The notes: a model not told the origin generated them from the sequence alone. A DNA stretch of 64,000 nucleotides from Dyella terrae (GCF_004322705.1 NZ_SIZZ01000001.1:1913213-1977212); one strand, 5' to 3'. Positions 37,145-44,783 are shown, counted from the first letter of the stretch. Program-made: numbers and translations.

Positions 37145-38383
37145 TCAGACAGAACGCGTCGCTTCGACCGGCGACACTCGCGATGCGCGCATCGCCGGCG
37201 CCAGCACCGCCGCCTGGCCGAGCAACAGCAGCGCGATGACACCGCAGATCACGTAGATCATCGACAGGCGCGCCATCTCGAACTGCGTCACCATCCAGAG
37301 GTTGAGCCCGATGGCCAGCGCCGCACCGATGACGACGCCAGCGACGCTGATCATCAGGTTCTCGGTGAGGAAGTAGCTCAGGATGTCGTTCTTGGTGGCG
37401 CCCAGTGCGCGACGCACGCCAATTTGCTTGCGACGCTGCCCCACCCAGAAGCTTGTCAGGCCCACAATGCCCGCCGCAGTGATGCCCAGGAGCACGAAAC
37501 AGATCACGCCCATCAGGATCGCCATGCCGCGGTCGGTCGAATAGCTGTTGGCACGGACCTGCTCGAACGTGCGCACGCCACGCTCCGAGGAGAACACGCG
37601 CAGGCGGTCGGTCTTGATCAGCGTCGCCGGCGCATCCTTGAACACGTTCATCTGCTGGCCCGGCTTGGCGCGGATCAGATAGATCGCGTAGTCACCCGTC
37701 AGCTGGACCGGCAGGAACATGGCGTTCTCGACAAAGTCATTCGCCCACAGGCCGGACCACGGCACCTGCGTGCGCTCCACGATGCCGATGATGGTCGCCG
37801 GCGGATTGGTCGAGTCGTTCATGTAGACCTGCTTGCCGAGCGCCGAGCCGTCCGGGAACAACTTGTCGGCAAGGGCCTTGGTCACGATCACCTGGGGCGT
37901 GGTCTTCACTTCGCGCGGTGAGACAGAGGTGATTTCCGACGGCAGGAAGTTGCGGCCGGCAATCAGCTTCACGCCCATGGTGGCAATAGCGTGGTCGTCG
38001 GTGAAATACAGCGTGGTCTGCGCCTTCGACTTGACCTTTTCGTCAGGCACCAGGCGAATGCCGGTCGACCAGCCGCCGCCGCGCAGCGGGAACGAGTTGA
38101 TCATGATGGCATCCTGCACGCCGGGCATGCTGCGCAGCGCGGCCAGATCGGTGCGGCTGAGCGACGAGGTGTCTTCTTCCTTCTTGCTCACCCAGCGGTT
38201 TTCGATGGCAATGAGATTGCGCTCGTCCATGCCGGTCGGGCGAGAGAGGCGATCGACGCGCTGCTGAATGATGAACAGCGCGTTGCACACGATGGCGAGG
38301 GTCAGCGCGATCTGCACGGCAATCAGGATCGTGCCGGCCTTGTGGCGCTTGAGAGCGGCGAGAATGGGCTTGATCTGCAGCAT
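37145..38383 (-). CDS. ABC exporter permease B1 (MacB/FtsX type)
   Basis: 412 residues starting MLQIKPILAALKRHKAGT. One N-terminal and three C-terminal membrane helices around a periplasmic MacB_PCD-like domain. Coupling segment FWVGQRRKQIGVRRALGAT and end VSPVEATRSV. It begins 10 bases after A1; the A1 stop TGA forms the start of the GAGG ribosome site. Expected to form a heterodimer with A1. Confidence 0.93.
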   Translation of the reverse strand: MLQIKPILAALKRHKAGTILIAVQIALTLAIVCNALFIIQQRVDRLSRPTGMDERNLIAIENRWVSKKEEDTSSLSRTDLAALRSMPGVQDAIMINSFPLRGGGWSTGIRLVPDEKVKSKAQTTLYFTDDHAIATMGVKLIAGRNFLPSEITSVSPREVKTTPQVIVTKALADKLFPDGSALGKQVYMNDSTNPPATIIGIVERTQVPWSGLWANDFVENAMFLPVQLTGDYAIYLIRAKPGQQMNVFKDAPATLIKTDRLRVFSSERGVRTFEQVRANSYSTDRGMAILMGVICFVLLGITAAGIVGLTSFWVGQRRKQIGVRRALGATKNDILSYFLTENLMISVAGVVIGAALAIGLNLWMVTQFEMARLSMIYVICGVIALLLLGQAAVLAPAMRASRVSPVEATRSV

Positions 38384-38393
38384 GGTCGTCGCC

Positions 38394-39707
38394 TCAGTTG
38401 GATTTCAGCTGCCAGGCAGGCTGCACCTGCGCCGCACGCCACGTGGGATAGAAAGCCGCCAGCAGAGTCGAGACCACCGCCACGACCAGGGTGAGCAGCA
38501 CCAGGGAGACATCGAGCGTTGCCAGACGCGCGACCTGTTGGTCGAACACAACGGTCACGCCGAGCATGCCAAGGCCGGTGAGGATCAACCCCAGCACACC
38601 GCCCGCCAGGCCCACCGTCGACGCTTCGATCAGGAACTGTGCGTACACCTCGCGGCGCGAAGCGCCCAGCGCACGGCGCACACCAATCTCCGACGAACGC
38701 TTCATGAACTTGGCCAGCAGCAGGCCAATGGTGTTGACCAGGCAGATCACCAGGAAACCGAAGGCCACCAGCAGCGAGACCTTCGCTTCGGTCGGCACCA
38801 CTTCCTGGTAATCCAGCCACTCTTCCACGTTGCGCAGGCGAACATTCGGCGCCCACTTGAAGCGACCGGCGCGCTGCTGTTCGGCGGCGTAGCCCGTGAG
38901 GTAGGAGCGGAAGGCTTCCTGGTCGGACTTGCTCGGCAGCTCAACCCAGTAGGCCAGCCACACGCATTCCGAACGCAGGTAGTTATCCCAACCCGGACCC
39001 GGGTCAGCATTGCAATTGTTGTTGCCGTTGGTGCTGAGCTTCAGGTCGATGGCGCGCGTGAACGGCACGAACAACTGCGTCGGATCGTCGAAGCCGCCGG
39101 TGTTCACCGCATCGAAGAACAACGGCTGCGGATTCCAGGAGTCCATCACGCCGACGATCTTGTAGCTGCGACCGTCGAGGTTCAGCTCCTTGCCGACGCT
39201 GTTCTGGCCCTGGAACATCTTGTCGTTAAGCTGCTTGCCAATCACGGCAACCTGGGCGTGCGCATTATCTTCGTCGGCCGTCCAGCCACCGCCGTAGATG
39301 AACGGGATGTCGAACATCTTGAAGGTGTCCGCATACGCCGCGTAGGTGTTCTCGTGGAACGGCGCCTTGTTCGCATCCGCAGGAATGATGCTCAGGCCCA
39401 GCGGATACAGGACGGTCTGGCGCGGTGCGCGATGCTCGCGCATCAGTGCCACGGCGTCCTGGTAGCTCATCGCATTCGGCGGCTCGCCCTTGCGATGAAC
39501 ATTGTCTTCCGGCCCCCAGTTGTCGACCTGCGGCACGAACAGCTGCGACGACTTGCTGGGAATCGGGTTGTTCGAGGTCGCGCGGAACACCGAGTAGGTG
39601 ATCATCGATGCGGCCACGCCGAAACCGATCGCCATCACCATCAGCGCGGTCAGGACGGGATTGCGGCGCAGGCTGCGCACGCCAAGCTGGAAGTAATAGG
39701 CGAACAT
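38394..39707 (-). CDS. ABC exporter permease A1 (MacB/FtsX type)
   Basis: 437 residues, first permease of the array. MFAYYFQLGVRSLRRNPVL leads into the first helix; the periplasmic domain (about 45-280) carries GNNNCNADPG and LRSECVWLAYW; three C-terminal helices follow, with coupling segment SSEIGVRRALGASRREVY and end AWQLKSN. The two conserved periplasmic cysteines of A1-A3 could form a disulfide. 67 bases after the ATPase gene, across a stable hairpin. Confidence 0.93.
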   Translation of the reverse strand: MFAYYFQLGVRSLRRNPVLTALMVMAIGFGVAASMITYSVFRATSNNPIPSKSSQLFVPQVDNWGPEDNVHRKGEPPNAMSYQDAVALMREHRAPRQTVLYPLGLSIIPADANKAPFHENTYAAYADTFKMFDIPFIYGGGWTADEDNAHAQVAVIGKQLNDKMFQGQNSVGKELNLDGRSYKIVGVMDSWNPQPLFFDAVNTGGFDDPTQLFVPFTRAIDLKLSTNGNNNCNADPGPGWDNYLRSECVWLAYWVELPSKSDQEAFRSYLTGYAAEQQRAGRFKWAPNVRLRNVEEWLDYQEVVPTEAKVSLLVAFGFLVICLVNTIGLLLAKFMKRSSEIGVRRALGASRREVYAQFLIEASTVGLAGGVLGLILTGLGMLGVTVVFDQQVARLATLDVSLVLLTLVVAVVSTLLAAFYPTWRAAQVQPAWQLKSN

Positions 39708-39732
39708 ACCGTGTGTCCGTCAGGGGGTAAGG

Positions 39733-39752
39733 CCTCCCGCCGAAGCGGGAGG
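39733..39752 (-). other. Intercistronic UUCG hairpin, ATPase/permease A1 gap
   Basis: On the minus strand CCTCCCGC-TTCG-GCGGGAGG: eight perfect pairs closed by a C(UUCG)G tetraloop, one of the most stable RNA hairpins known. No T-run follows. It separates the adaptor-ATPase part from the permease part of the transcript. Confidence 0.7.
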
Positions 39753-39774
39753 TGTCCTTGGATGACGCGAAGGA

Positions 39775-40497
39775 TCAGGCCGGGGAGCCGGCGCGTGCGT
39801 TCTGCTGCTGGTGGTGGAAGCGCGGATCTTCCGCGAGGTCCACGACCTGGCCGTCGATGATGTGCACGTTGCGCTGGGCGCGTGCGGCCAGCTCCGGATC
39901 ATGCGTCACCATGACGATGGTGGCGCCTTCGCGATGGATCTCTTCGAGCAGCTCCATCACGCCGCGGGCCATCTGCGTGTCCAGGTTACCGGTCGGTTCG
40001 TCGGCCAGGAGCAGGCGCGGCGTGCCGGCCAGTGCGCGGGCAATGGCGACGCGCTGCTGCTGACCACCGGAGAGTTCCGCCGGATAATGCTTGGCACGCG
40101 AGGCCAGACCCACGCGCTCCAGTGCGTCCATGATGCGCTGCTTGCGCTCCGGACCCTTCATGCCGCGATAGCGCAGCGGGACTTCAACGTTGTCGTACAC
40201 GTTGAGGTCGGGGATCAGGTTGAAGGCCTGGAAGATGAAGCCGATCTTCTCGTTGCGGATCTTGGAGCGAGCGTTGTCATTGAGGTTGCTCACTTCCACG
40301 CCGTCGAGGTGGTACTCACCACCGGTGAAGGTTTCGAGCAGGCCGGCGATGGTCAGGAAGGTGGTCTTGCCCGAGCCCGACGGACCGGTCACGGCGACGA
40401 ATTCGCCTTCCTTCACGTCGATGTTGAAGTCGCGCAGCGCATAGGTCTCCACCACTTCGGTGCGATAGACCTTGGACAGATGAGTCATCTTGAGCAT
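39775..40497 (-). CDS. ABC exporter ATPase (MacB/LolD type)
   Basis: 240 residues from the ATG at 40497 (GAGGGA upstream). Walker A GPSGSGKTT, Q-loop FQAFNLIPDLNVYDNV, signature LSGGQQQR, Walker B LLLADEP, D-loop GNLDT and switch His in VTHDPE are all present. The sequence type is that of MacB/LolD/FtsE exporter ATPases. It is the only ATPase for the eight permease genes that follow. The C-terminal tail (HHQQQNARAG) is short and polar. Confidence 0.95.
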   Translation of the reverse strand: MLKMTHLSKVYRTEVVETYALRDFNIDVKEGEFVAVTGPSGSGKTTFLTIAGLLETFTGGEYHLDGVEVSNLNDNARSKIRNEKIGFIFQAFNLIPDLNVYDNVEVPLRYRGMKGPERKQRIMDALERVGLASRAKHYPAELSGGQQQRVAIARALAGTPRLLLADEPTGNLDTQMARGVMELLEEIHREGATIVMVTHDPELAARAQRNVHIIDGQVVDLAEDPRFHHQQQNARAGSPA

Positions 40498-40548
40498 TGT
40501 TGCTTCCCTCATGGAAGTGGCGGTGGTGTCACTACTTGATGCAGTTGC

Positions 40549-40575
40549 GTGCGCGATGGTTTAGACATCGCGCAC
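40549..40575 (-). other. Intercistronic hairpin, adaptor/ATPase gap
   Basis: Ten-bp perfect stem GTGCGCGATG/CATCGCGCAC with a 7-nt loop between the membrane-fusion and ATPase genes. No T-run on the minus strand. Confidence 0.65.
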
Positions 40576-40590
40576 ATTTATTTCAGGCGA

Positions 40591-41862
40591 TCAGCGACTG
40601 ATGGCAACGCGTGCCGCGCCCTTGAAGCTATCGGTACCGGAGATCACGATGCGGTCGCCTTCCTTCAGGCCATCGAGGATTTCGACCTTGTCGATGCTGC
40701 TGGCACCCACGCGGATCGGCGTCTTGGCGGCCACGCCGTCGTTGACCAGGTAGGCATACGAGCCACCGGATTCGTCGACGAAGGAGCCGCGCTGCACCGT
40801 CATCACGTTGTCGCGGCGATCGAGCAGCACGCGCACCGACAGACGCTGGTTCTGGCGAAGCTGCTTGGGCGTTTCGCCTTCGAAGCGCAGGCGTGCGGCC
40901 ACTTCGCCGTTGACCACTTCCGGCGAGATCGCGCTGACCAGGCCCTTCCAGGTCTTGCCATTGCCGCTGATTTCACCGCCCATGCCGATGCCCAGGTCAC
41001 GTGCAAAGCTTTCCGGCACCTTCATTTCGACTTCCAGTGCGCTCAGGTCGATGACGCTCAGCAGTTGGGCGTCCTTGGCAACCGTGGCGCGCTCAGCGAT
41101 GAAGAGCTGGCCGACCTGGCCGTCCACCGGGGACTTCACGTTGAGGTCGTCGACCTGGCGTTGCAGATCCTTGACCAGCAGCACCTGGCGATCGTGAGCC
41201 AGCTTCTTCGATTCGATATCGAACTTGAGGCTGTCGTTGTCCATGCCAAGATCGGACTTGGCATGCTGCGTGGTGATTTGTGCCTTCTGCAAGACATCCT
41301 TGGCCTTCTGGACGTCCATATCCGGCACGGCGCCCTTGCTGAATGCCTTCTGGTAGCGATCCAGGTCGCGCTCGGCCGTGGTCTGGTCGATGCGCGCATT
41401 GTCGAAGGCCTTCTGCAGCTCGCCCGTCTTCTTGCGCGCATCGATCTGGGCGCGGCGGTAGTCGACCTCCATCGCATCGGCGGCGCTCTGCTCCTGCGCC
41501 AGCTTGTTCGCCAGCTCCGGGCTGTCGATGGTGGCGAGGATCTGGCCTTTCTTGACGACGTCGCCGGCGTGCACCTTCAAGGTGACGGCGCCACCATACG
41601 TCGCGTACATCGTCGGGCTGACAGCGGCGACCACCTTGCCTTCGGCCGCAATGTCACGCACGAACGTGCCGCGCTCGACGGTAGCGAAGGCGAGACGGGT
41701 GCTGCTGACGGAAGCATCGGCCGAGAAGATGCGACTGGCCCACGGCAGGACCATCGCCAGGAGCGCCGCCACGGCCACGCCCGCGCCGATCAGCGCATAG
41801 CGGCGCTTCTTGTTGGGCTTGACTTCGACCAGGCGGTCTTGAGCAGAGGTATCGCGAATCAT
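40591..41862 (-). CDS. Membrane-fusion (HlyD/MacA-type) adaptor of the exporter
   Basis: 423 residues from the ATG at 41862. A short basic cytoplasmic N-terminus (KPNKKRRY) precedes one membrane helix (about 26-44). Then come the first half of a lipoyl/barrel-sandwich domain (GGAVTLKVHAGDVVKKGQIL), a long coiled-coil hairpin (about 115-235), the second lipoyl half (VKSPVDGQVGQLF), and beta-barrel and membrane-proximal domains. Bridges inner-membrane permeases to an outer-membrane TolC-like channel; none is encoded nearby. First gene of the operon, behind a sigma54 promoter. Confidence 0.93.
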   Translation of the reverse strand: MIRDTSAQDRLVEVKPNKKRRYALIGAGVAVAALLAMVLPWASRIFSADASVSSTRLAFATVERGTFVRDIAAEGKVVAAVSPTMYATYGGAVTLKVHAGDVVKKGQILATIDSPELANKLAQEQSAADAMEVDYRRAQIDARKKTGELQKAFDNARIDQTTAERDLDRYQKAFSKGAVPDMDVQKAKDVLQKAQITTQHAKSDLGMDNDSLKFDIESKKLAHDRQVLLVKDLQRQVDDLNVKSPVDGQVGQLFIAERATVAKDAQLLSVIDLSALEVEMKVPESFARDLGIGMGGEISGNGKTWKGLVSAISPEVVNGEVAARLRFEGETPKQLRQNQRLSVRVLLDRRDNVMTVQRGSFVDESGGSYAYLVNDGVAAKTPIRVGASSIDKVEILDGLKEGDRIVISGTDSFKGAARVAISR

Positions 41863-41905
41863 GGAACTGTCCCTGGCCACGGAAAGGTGGCCCCGGAGTC
41901 AGTAG

Positions 41906-41921
41906 AGCAATCGCCGTGCCA
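41906..41921 (-). promoter_or_regulatory. Sigma54 (-24/-12) promoter of the exporter operon
   Basis: On the minus strand the sequence is TGGCACG-GCGA-TTGCT, matching the RpoN consensus TGGCACG-N4-TTGCW at every position, with GG and GC spaced by ten bases. Transcription would start near 41895, leaving a leader of about 33 bases before the adaptor gene. Confidence 0.85.
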
Positions 41922-41977
41922 ACCGCGATTTGCTCAACAGATCAGCGGGTTACATGCGGCGAAAGATGACAGGACGA

Positions 41978-42041
41978 TGTCCGCGGACAGTGGGGCGGAC
42001 AGGGGCGGATAGTGTCCGGACGGTTTTTGTGTGGACGGACA
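41978..42041. promoter_or_regulatory. TGTCC/GGACA half-site cluster, probable enhancer (UAS)
   Basis: Contains the perfect 12-bp palindrome TGTCCGCGGACA (41978-41989), a CGGACA half-site (41996-42001), TGTCCG (42013-42018) and CGGACA (42036-42041). These lie roughly 80-145 bases upstream of the predicted sigma54 start, the normal place for NtrC-type activator sites. The rest of the 345-bp gap (42042-42207) shows no gene or clear signal. Confidence 0.65.
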
Positions 42042-42207
42042 CGGAGCAAGCGTAGGCCGGAGGTCATGCCCGCCAAAGATGCCGGCTTCACTTCATCAGC
42101 AGCTAGAAGCGCATCGGCCGCTGTGCCAGGTTTATGCCGGCAAGGAGATACCTGGGTCCGGAACGGGTACGCTGCCCCGGGTTCGAATCGTGACGGGGGA
42201 TATGCTT

Positions 42208-42549
42208 ATGACTTTGAACGAGTGGCTTGCAGCGCTGATGTTTGGCTTGTTCTTCATCATTGTGGCCATGACGCTGACCTACTTCTTCAAGCTTCATCAG
42301 CTGTCGAACCGACTGGGCAGCGAAAGCCCGGAAACGATGCGTCAGATTCAGCGGGATTCGGTCATGAAGATGAGCAATCTTCGGGTTGCCTACAAGGTGA
42401 TGATTGAACCCGTGCACGCCGCAAGTCGAGCGACGCTTAGCGCTGACACATTGCGTGCAGTGCATTCAACGAAACGCCTGCTGTATGTGACGGCCTCGCT
42501 GTTCATGATTCAGCTCTTCGTGGGCCTTTACCTATCCCTGGACAAATAG
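42208..42549 (+). CDS. Small membrane protein, unknown
   Basis: 113 residues from the ATG at 42208, which has GGGGGA seven bases upstream (an ATG at 42202 is too close to it). One membrane segment at about residues 5-27 (LAALMFGLFFIIVAMTLTYF), a basic, Met-rich central region and a second segment at about 90-110. No family recognised. Divergent from the exporter operon and sharing its upstream region, so it may be co-regulated. Confidence 0.65.
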   Translation: MTLNEWLAALMFGLFFIIVAMTLTYFFKLHQLSNRLGSESPETMRQIQRDSVMKMSNLRVAYKVMIEPVHAASRATLSADTLRAVHSTKRLLYVTASLFMIQLFVGLYLSLDK

Positions 42550-42653
42550 GGCCACAGCACACCAGGTTGTGCAGCCCTTCCCGTTTGAAGCAGATTGTGA
42601 TGGTGGCCGGCCACGCAGGTTTCTGGCCTCTACATCCGCAACGTGAGTGACGG

Positions 42654-43205
42654 TTAGCGCCCCGGCATTTCAGCTCCGGCGCACTCCTCCGCCACGTCAC
42701 GCCCCAACGTCGAGAGCACCTCGACACGACGCGCCTGCAGCAGAGTCAGGCCCGGCAGCGTTCGACACTGAAACTGCACGGGTTTCGCGGTGGCGCGACG
42801 ATGGCTATAGGTGGGACGCCATGACGGCGGCGCCTGTACCGGCGTGCCCGACGCCATGAGCGCATCCCAGGCGAGGTAGTCGGTATCCGGAAGCAAGTAG
42901 ATACGTGCGCGCACCTGCCCTGCCATGTCGATGCAATCGAACCATTCGCGTGGCCCGCGCGCGCCGACCATGCTCACGCACTGGATATGAGTGACACCCA
43001 CGACTGCTCGCAGGTGCGGCTGCTGCACCAGCCAGCCACGCGTCGGCGCCATGGCGTCGTACTCGGCGTCCCGAGTCCACTGGTACAAAACGCTTCCCAG
43101 CGCCGGCAAATGCGCGGCCAGCTGCCCGGGATCGAACGCCAGCCAGCGCTGGCACGCACCATGTGTGCGTGAACACCAGGGAAAGCGGGTCAACCAACCG
43201 AACAT
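42654..43205 (-). CDS. Conserved hypothetical protein linked to hemP
   Basis: 183 residues from the ATG at 43205, with AGGAGA upstream. Tryptophan-rich N-terminal part (FGWLTRFPWCSR), then HIQCVSMVGARGPREWFDCID and ARIYLLPDTDYLAWDAL. The latter stretch loosely recalls haem-trafficking HmuS/HutX-like proteins, but I cannot assign it. It lies 116 bases downstream of hemP in the same direction, so it is probably under the same Fur control. No signal peptide, so cytoplasmic. Confidence 0.7.
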   Translation of the reverse strand: MFGWLTRFPWCSRTHGACQRWLAFDPGQLAAHLPALGSVLYQWTRDAEYDAMAPTRGWLVQQPHLRAVVGVTHIQCVSMVGARGPREWFDCIDMAGQVRARIYLLPDTDYLAWDALMASGTPVQAPPSWRPTYSHRRATAKPVQFQCRTLPGLTLLQARRVEVLSTLGRDVAEECAGAEMPGR

Positions 43206-43321
43206 GGCGATCTCCTGTGCGAAAACCGGGCATGCCGTGGCCGCGATCACCGCGGATGAGGCAGGCCTGACGAATAGGTCCGCCGACGGGCGCCGGCGGT
43301 GGGCGTCCCTGCCCGGGGGAG

Positions 43322-43543
43322 TTACTTGGTGAGGATGAGCTTGTCGTTGCGCGTCAGGCGCAGGTGGTACTCATTGCCCTGATGGGTAATGACCACCTCA
43401 CGGGCGCCATCGAGCAGCGCCTGGCTGGATACGCGCCGCGCACTGTCGGCCGGCGGGACGGACTTCTTCAGGCGCAGCAGGCCCAGGGGGCGGGCCAGCA
43501 GATCGGAAGGCTGGGGCAGCAGCGAAAGGGTCGAGGCCGACAT
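43322..43543 (-). CDS. hemP: Hemin uptake protein HemP/HmuP
   Basis: 73 residues. The C-terminal half has the HemP pattern VSSQALLDGAREVVITHQGNEYHLRLTRNDKLILTK (given here only to name it; core LRLTRNDKLILTK). HmuP-type proteins are needed for expression or function of haem-uptake genes. The ATG at 43543 is preferred over an in-frame GTG two codons upstream because GGAGAG lies at proper distance. A Fur box sits just upstream. Confidence 0.88.
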   Translation of the reverse strand: MSASTLSLLPQPSDLLARPLGLLRLKKSVPPADSARRVSSQALLDGAREVVITHQGNEYHLRLTRNDKLILTK

Positions 43544-43571
43544 ACGCACTCTCCGTGGTGGGTGTCGTCCT

Positions 43572-43592
43572 GAATGATAATGATTCGCATTT
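43572..43592 (-). promoter_or_regulatory. Fur box upstream of hemP
   Basis: GAATGATAATGATTCGCATTT matches the Fur consensus (GATAATGAT-type repeats) well, about 30 bases before the hemP start. Iron-dependent repression is expected. A local AT-rich patch in GC-rich DNA. Confidence 0.8.
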
Positions 43593-43652
43593 GAGTGTCA
43601 AGGGTGGGCGCCCCTGCGGGGCTGTGAACAGGGAAACTCGCCCACGTTGTGG

Positions 43653-43722
43653 GCTGTAAACGGTAAGAGCCAAGAGCGAAGGGACGACGCGCCCTTACCG
43701 TTTACTGTTCACCGTTTACAGC
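43653..43722. repeat. Dispersed imperfect inverted repeat, copy 2
   Basis: Left arm GCTGTAAACGGTAAGAGC (43653-43670); right arm 43694-43722 has the reverse complement GCTGTAAACGG...GTAAACGGTAAG with an extra TGAACAGTAAACGG-type unit. Same family as 927-1006. It lies 20 bases beyond the end of the aldo/keto reductase gene. Confidence 0.6.
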
Positions 43723-43742
43723 GTGCGCAGCACGCGAAACCC

Positions 43743-44711
43743 TCACCCCACCGCGGCCTCAATGCGCTTGATCACCGCATCATCCAGCTTCGCGACGACA
43801 TCCAGCGCGCGCAAATTGTGTTCAAGCTGCTCCAGGCGGCTCGCTCCCAGCATCACCGTCGACACGTGCGGATTGAGGAGGCACCAGGCGACGGCGAGCT
43901 GCGTCTGCGTGACGCCGAGGTCAGCGGCGATCGGTGCGAGCTTGCGTACCTTGGTGAGGCGATCACCACCCTCCTCCAGCACCGCGCTGCGCAGCCATTC
44001 ATAGCCCGGCTGCGCAAGACGCGACTCATCGGGGATGCCGTCGTTGTACTTGCCGGTCAGCAGGCCCGATGCCAGCGGCGACCAGATCGTGGTGCCCATG
44101 CCGAACGCGCCGTAGAGGTCGGCGTACTCCTTTTCGACGCGCTCGCGGTGCAGCAGGTTGTATTGCGGTTGCTCCATGCGCGGCGCAACCATGTGGTTTT
44201 CGCGCGCGACGCGGTGGGCCTCGCGGATCTCGTCCGCCGACCACTCGCTGGTACCCCAGTACAACACCTTGCCCTGGCGCACGAGCATGTCCATGGCGGC
44301 GACGGTTTCCTCGATCGGCGTGTCAGGATCGGCGCGATGGCAGAAGTAAAGATCCAGGTGCTCGACGCGCAGGCGTTGCAATGCCTGGTGACAGGCTTCG
44401 ATCACATGCTTGCGCGAGAGGCCACGCTGCGTCGGCAATGGATTGGCGCGTGAACCGAAGAACACCTTGCTGGACACGCAGTAGCTGTCGCGCGGGAAAC
44501 GCAGGTCGGCGAGCACATCGCCCATCAGGGTCTCGGCGACGCCGTGGTTGTACACCTCGGCGTTGTCGAAAAAGTTCACGCCACGATCGTGGGCCATGGC
44601 CAGCAGGTCGCGCGCAAGCGAGCGCCCCACCTGTTGCCCGAAGGTGACCCATGCGCCGAACGACAGCGCGGAAAGTTGCAGGCCGGATGTGCCGAGGCGG
44701 CGATAAAGCAT
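43743..44711 (-). CDS. Aldo/keto reductase (Kv-beta/YghZ-like)
   Basis: 322 residues, NADPH-dependent reductase of the AKR superfamily. Catalytic tetrad visible as Asp and Tyr in FDNAEVYNHG, Lys in VSSKVFFG and His in YFCHRADP; cofactor segment near the C-terminus IAADLGVTQTQLAVAW...VSTVMLGAS. The start at 44711 gives the canonical MLYRRLGTSGLQLSALSFG. Divergent from the gntR gene. Natural substrate unknown. Confidence 0.93.
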   Translation of the reverse strand: MLYRRLGTSGLQLSALSFGAWVTFGQQVGRSLARDLLAMAHDRGVNFFDNAEVYNHGVAETLMGDVLADLRFPRDSYCVSSKVFFGSRANPLPTQRGLSRKHVIEACHQALQRLRVEHLDLYFCHRADPDTPIEETVAAMDMLVRQGKVLYWGTSEWSADEIREAHRVARENHMVAPRMEQPQYNLLHRERVEKEYADLYGAFGMGTTIWSPLASGLLTGKYNDGIPDESRLAQPGYEWLRSAVLEEGGDRLTKVRKLAPIAADLGVTQTQLAVAWCLLNPHVSTVMLGASRLEQLEHNLRALDVVAKLDDAVIKRIEAAVG

Positions 44712-44783
44712 GGGGAATCTCCTCAAGGGGTAAGCCAGACCGGGGAGCATGCCAAGGCGCGCGTGAAGCGTCCAACAGGCCTA

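Noticed and set aside
29374..39707. Tandem permeases as an assembly artefact
   Set aside because: The four pairs differ throughout and have distinct lengths, so they are not duplicated reads; each frame is intact.
39733..39752. UUCG hairpin as a transcription terminator
   Set aside because: No T-run follows on the transcribed strand, and the permease genes downstream have no other evident promoter.
42179..42188. GGTTCGAATC, like a tRNA T-loop
   Set aside because: No matching 5-bp T-stem, no anticodon or D arm at proper distances, and no CCA end. Treated as chance.
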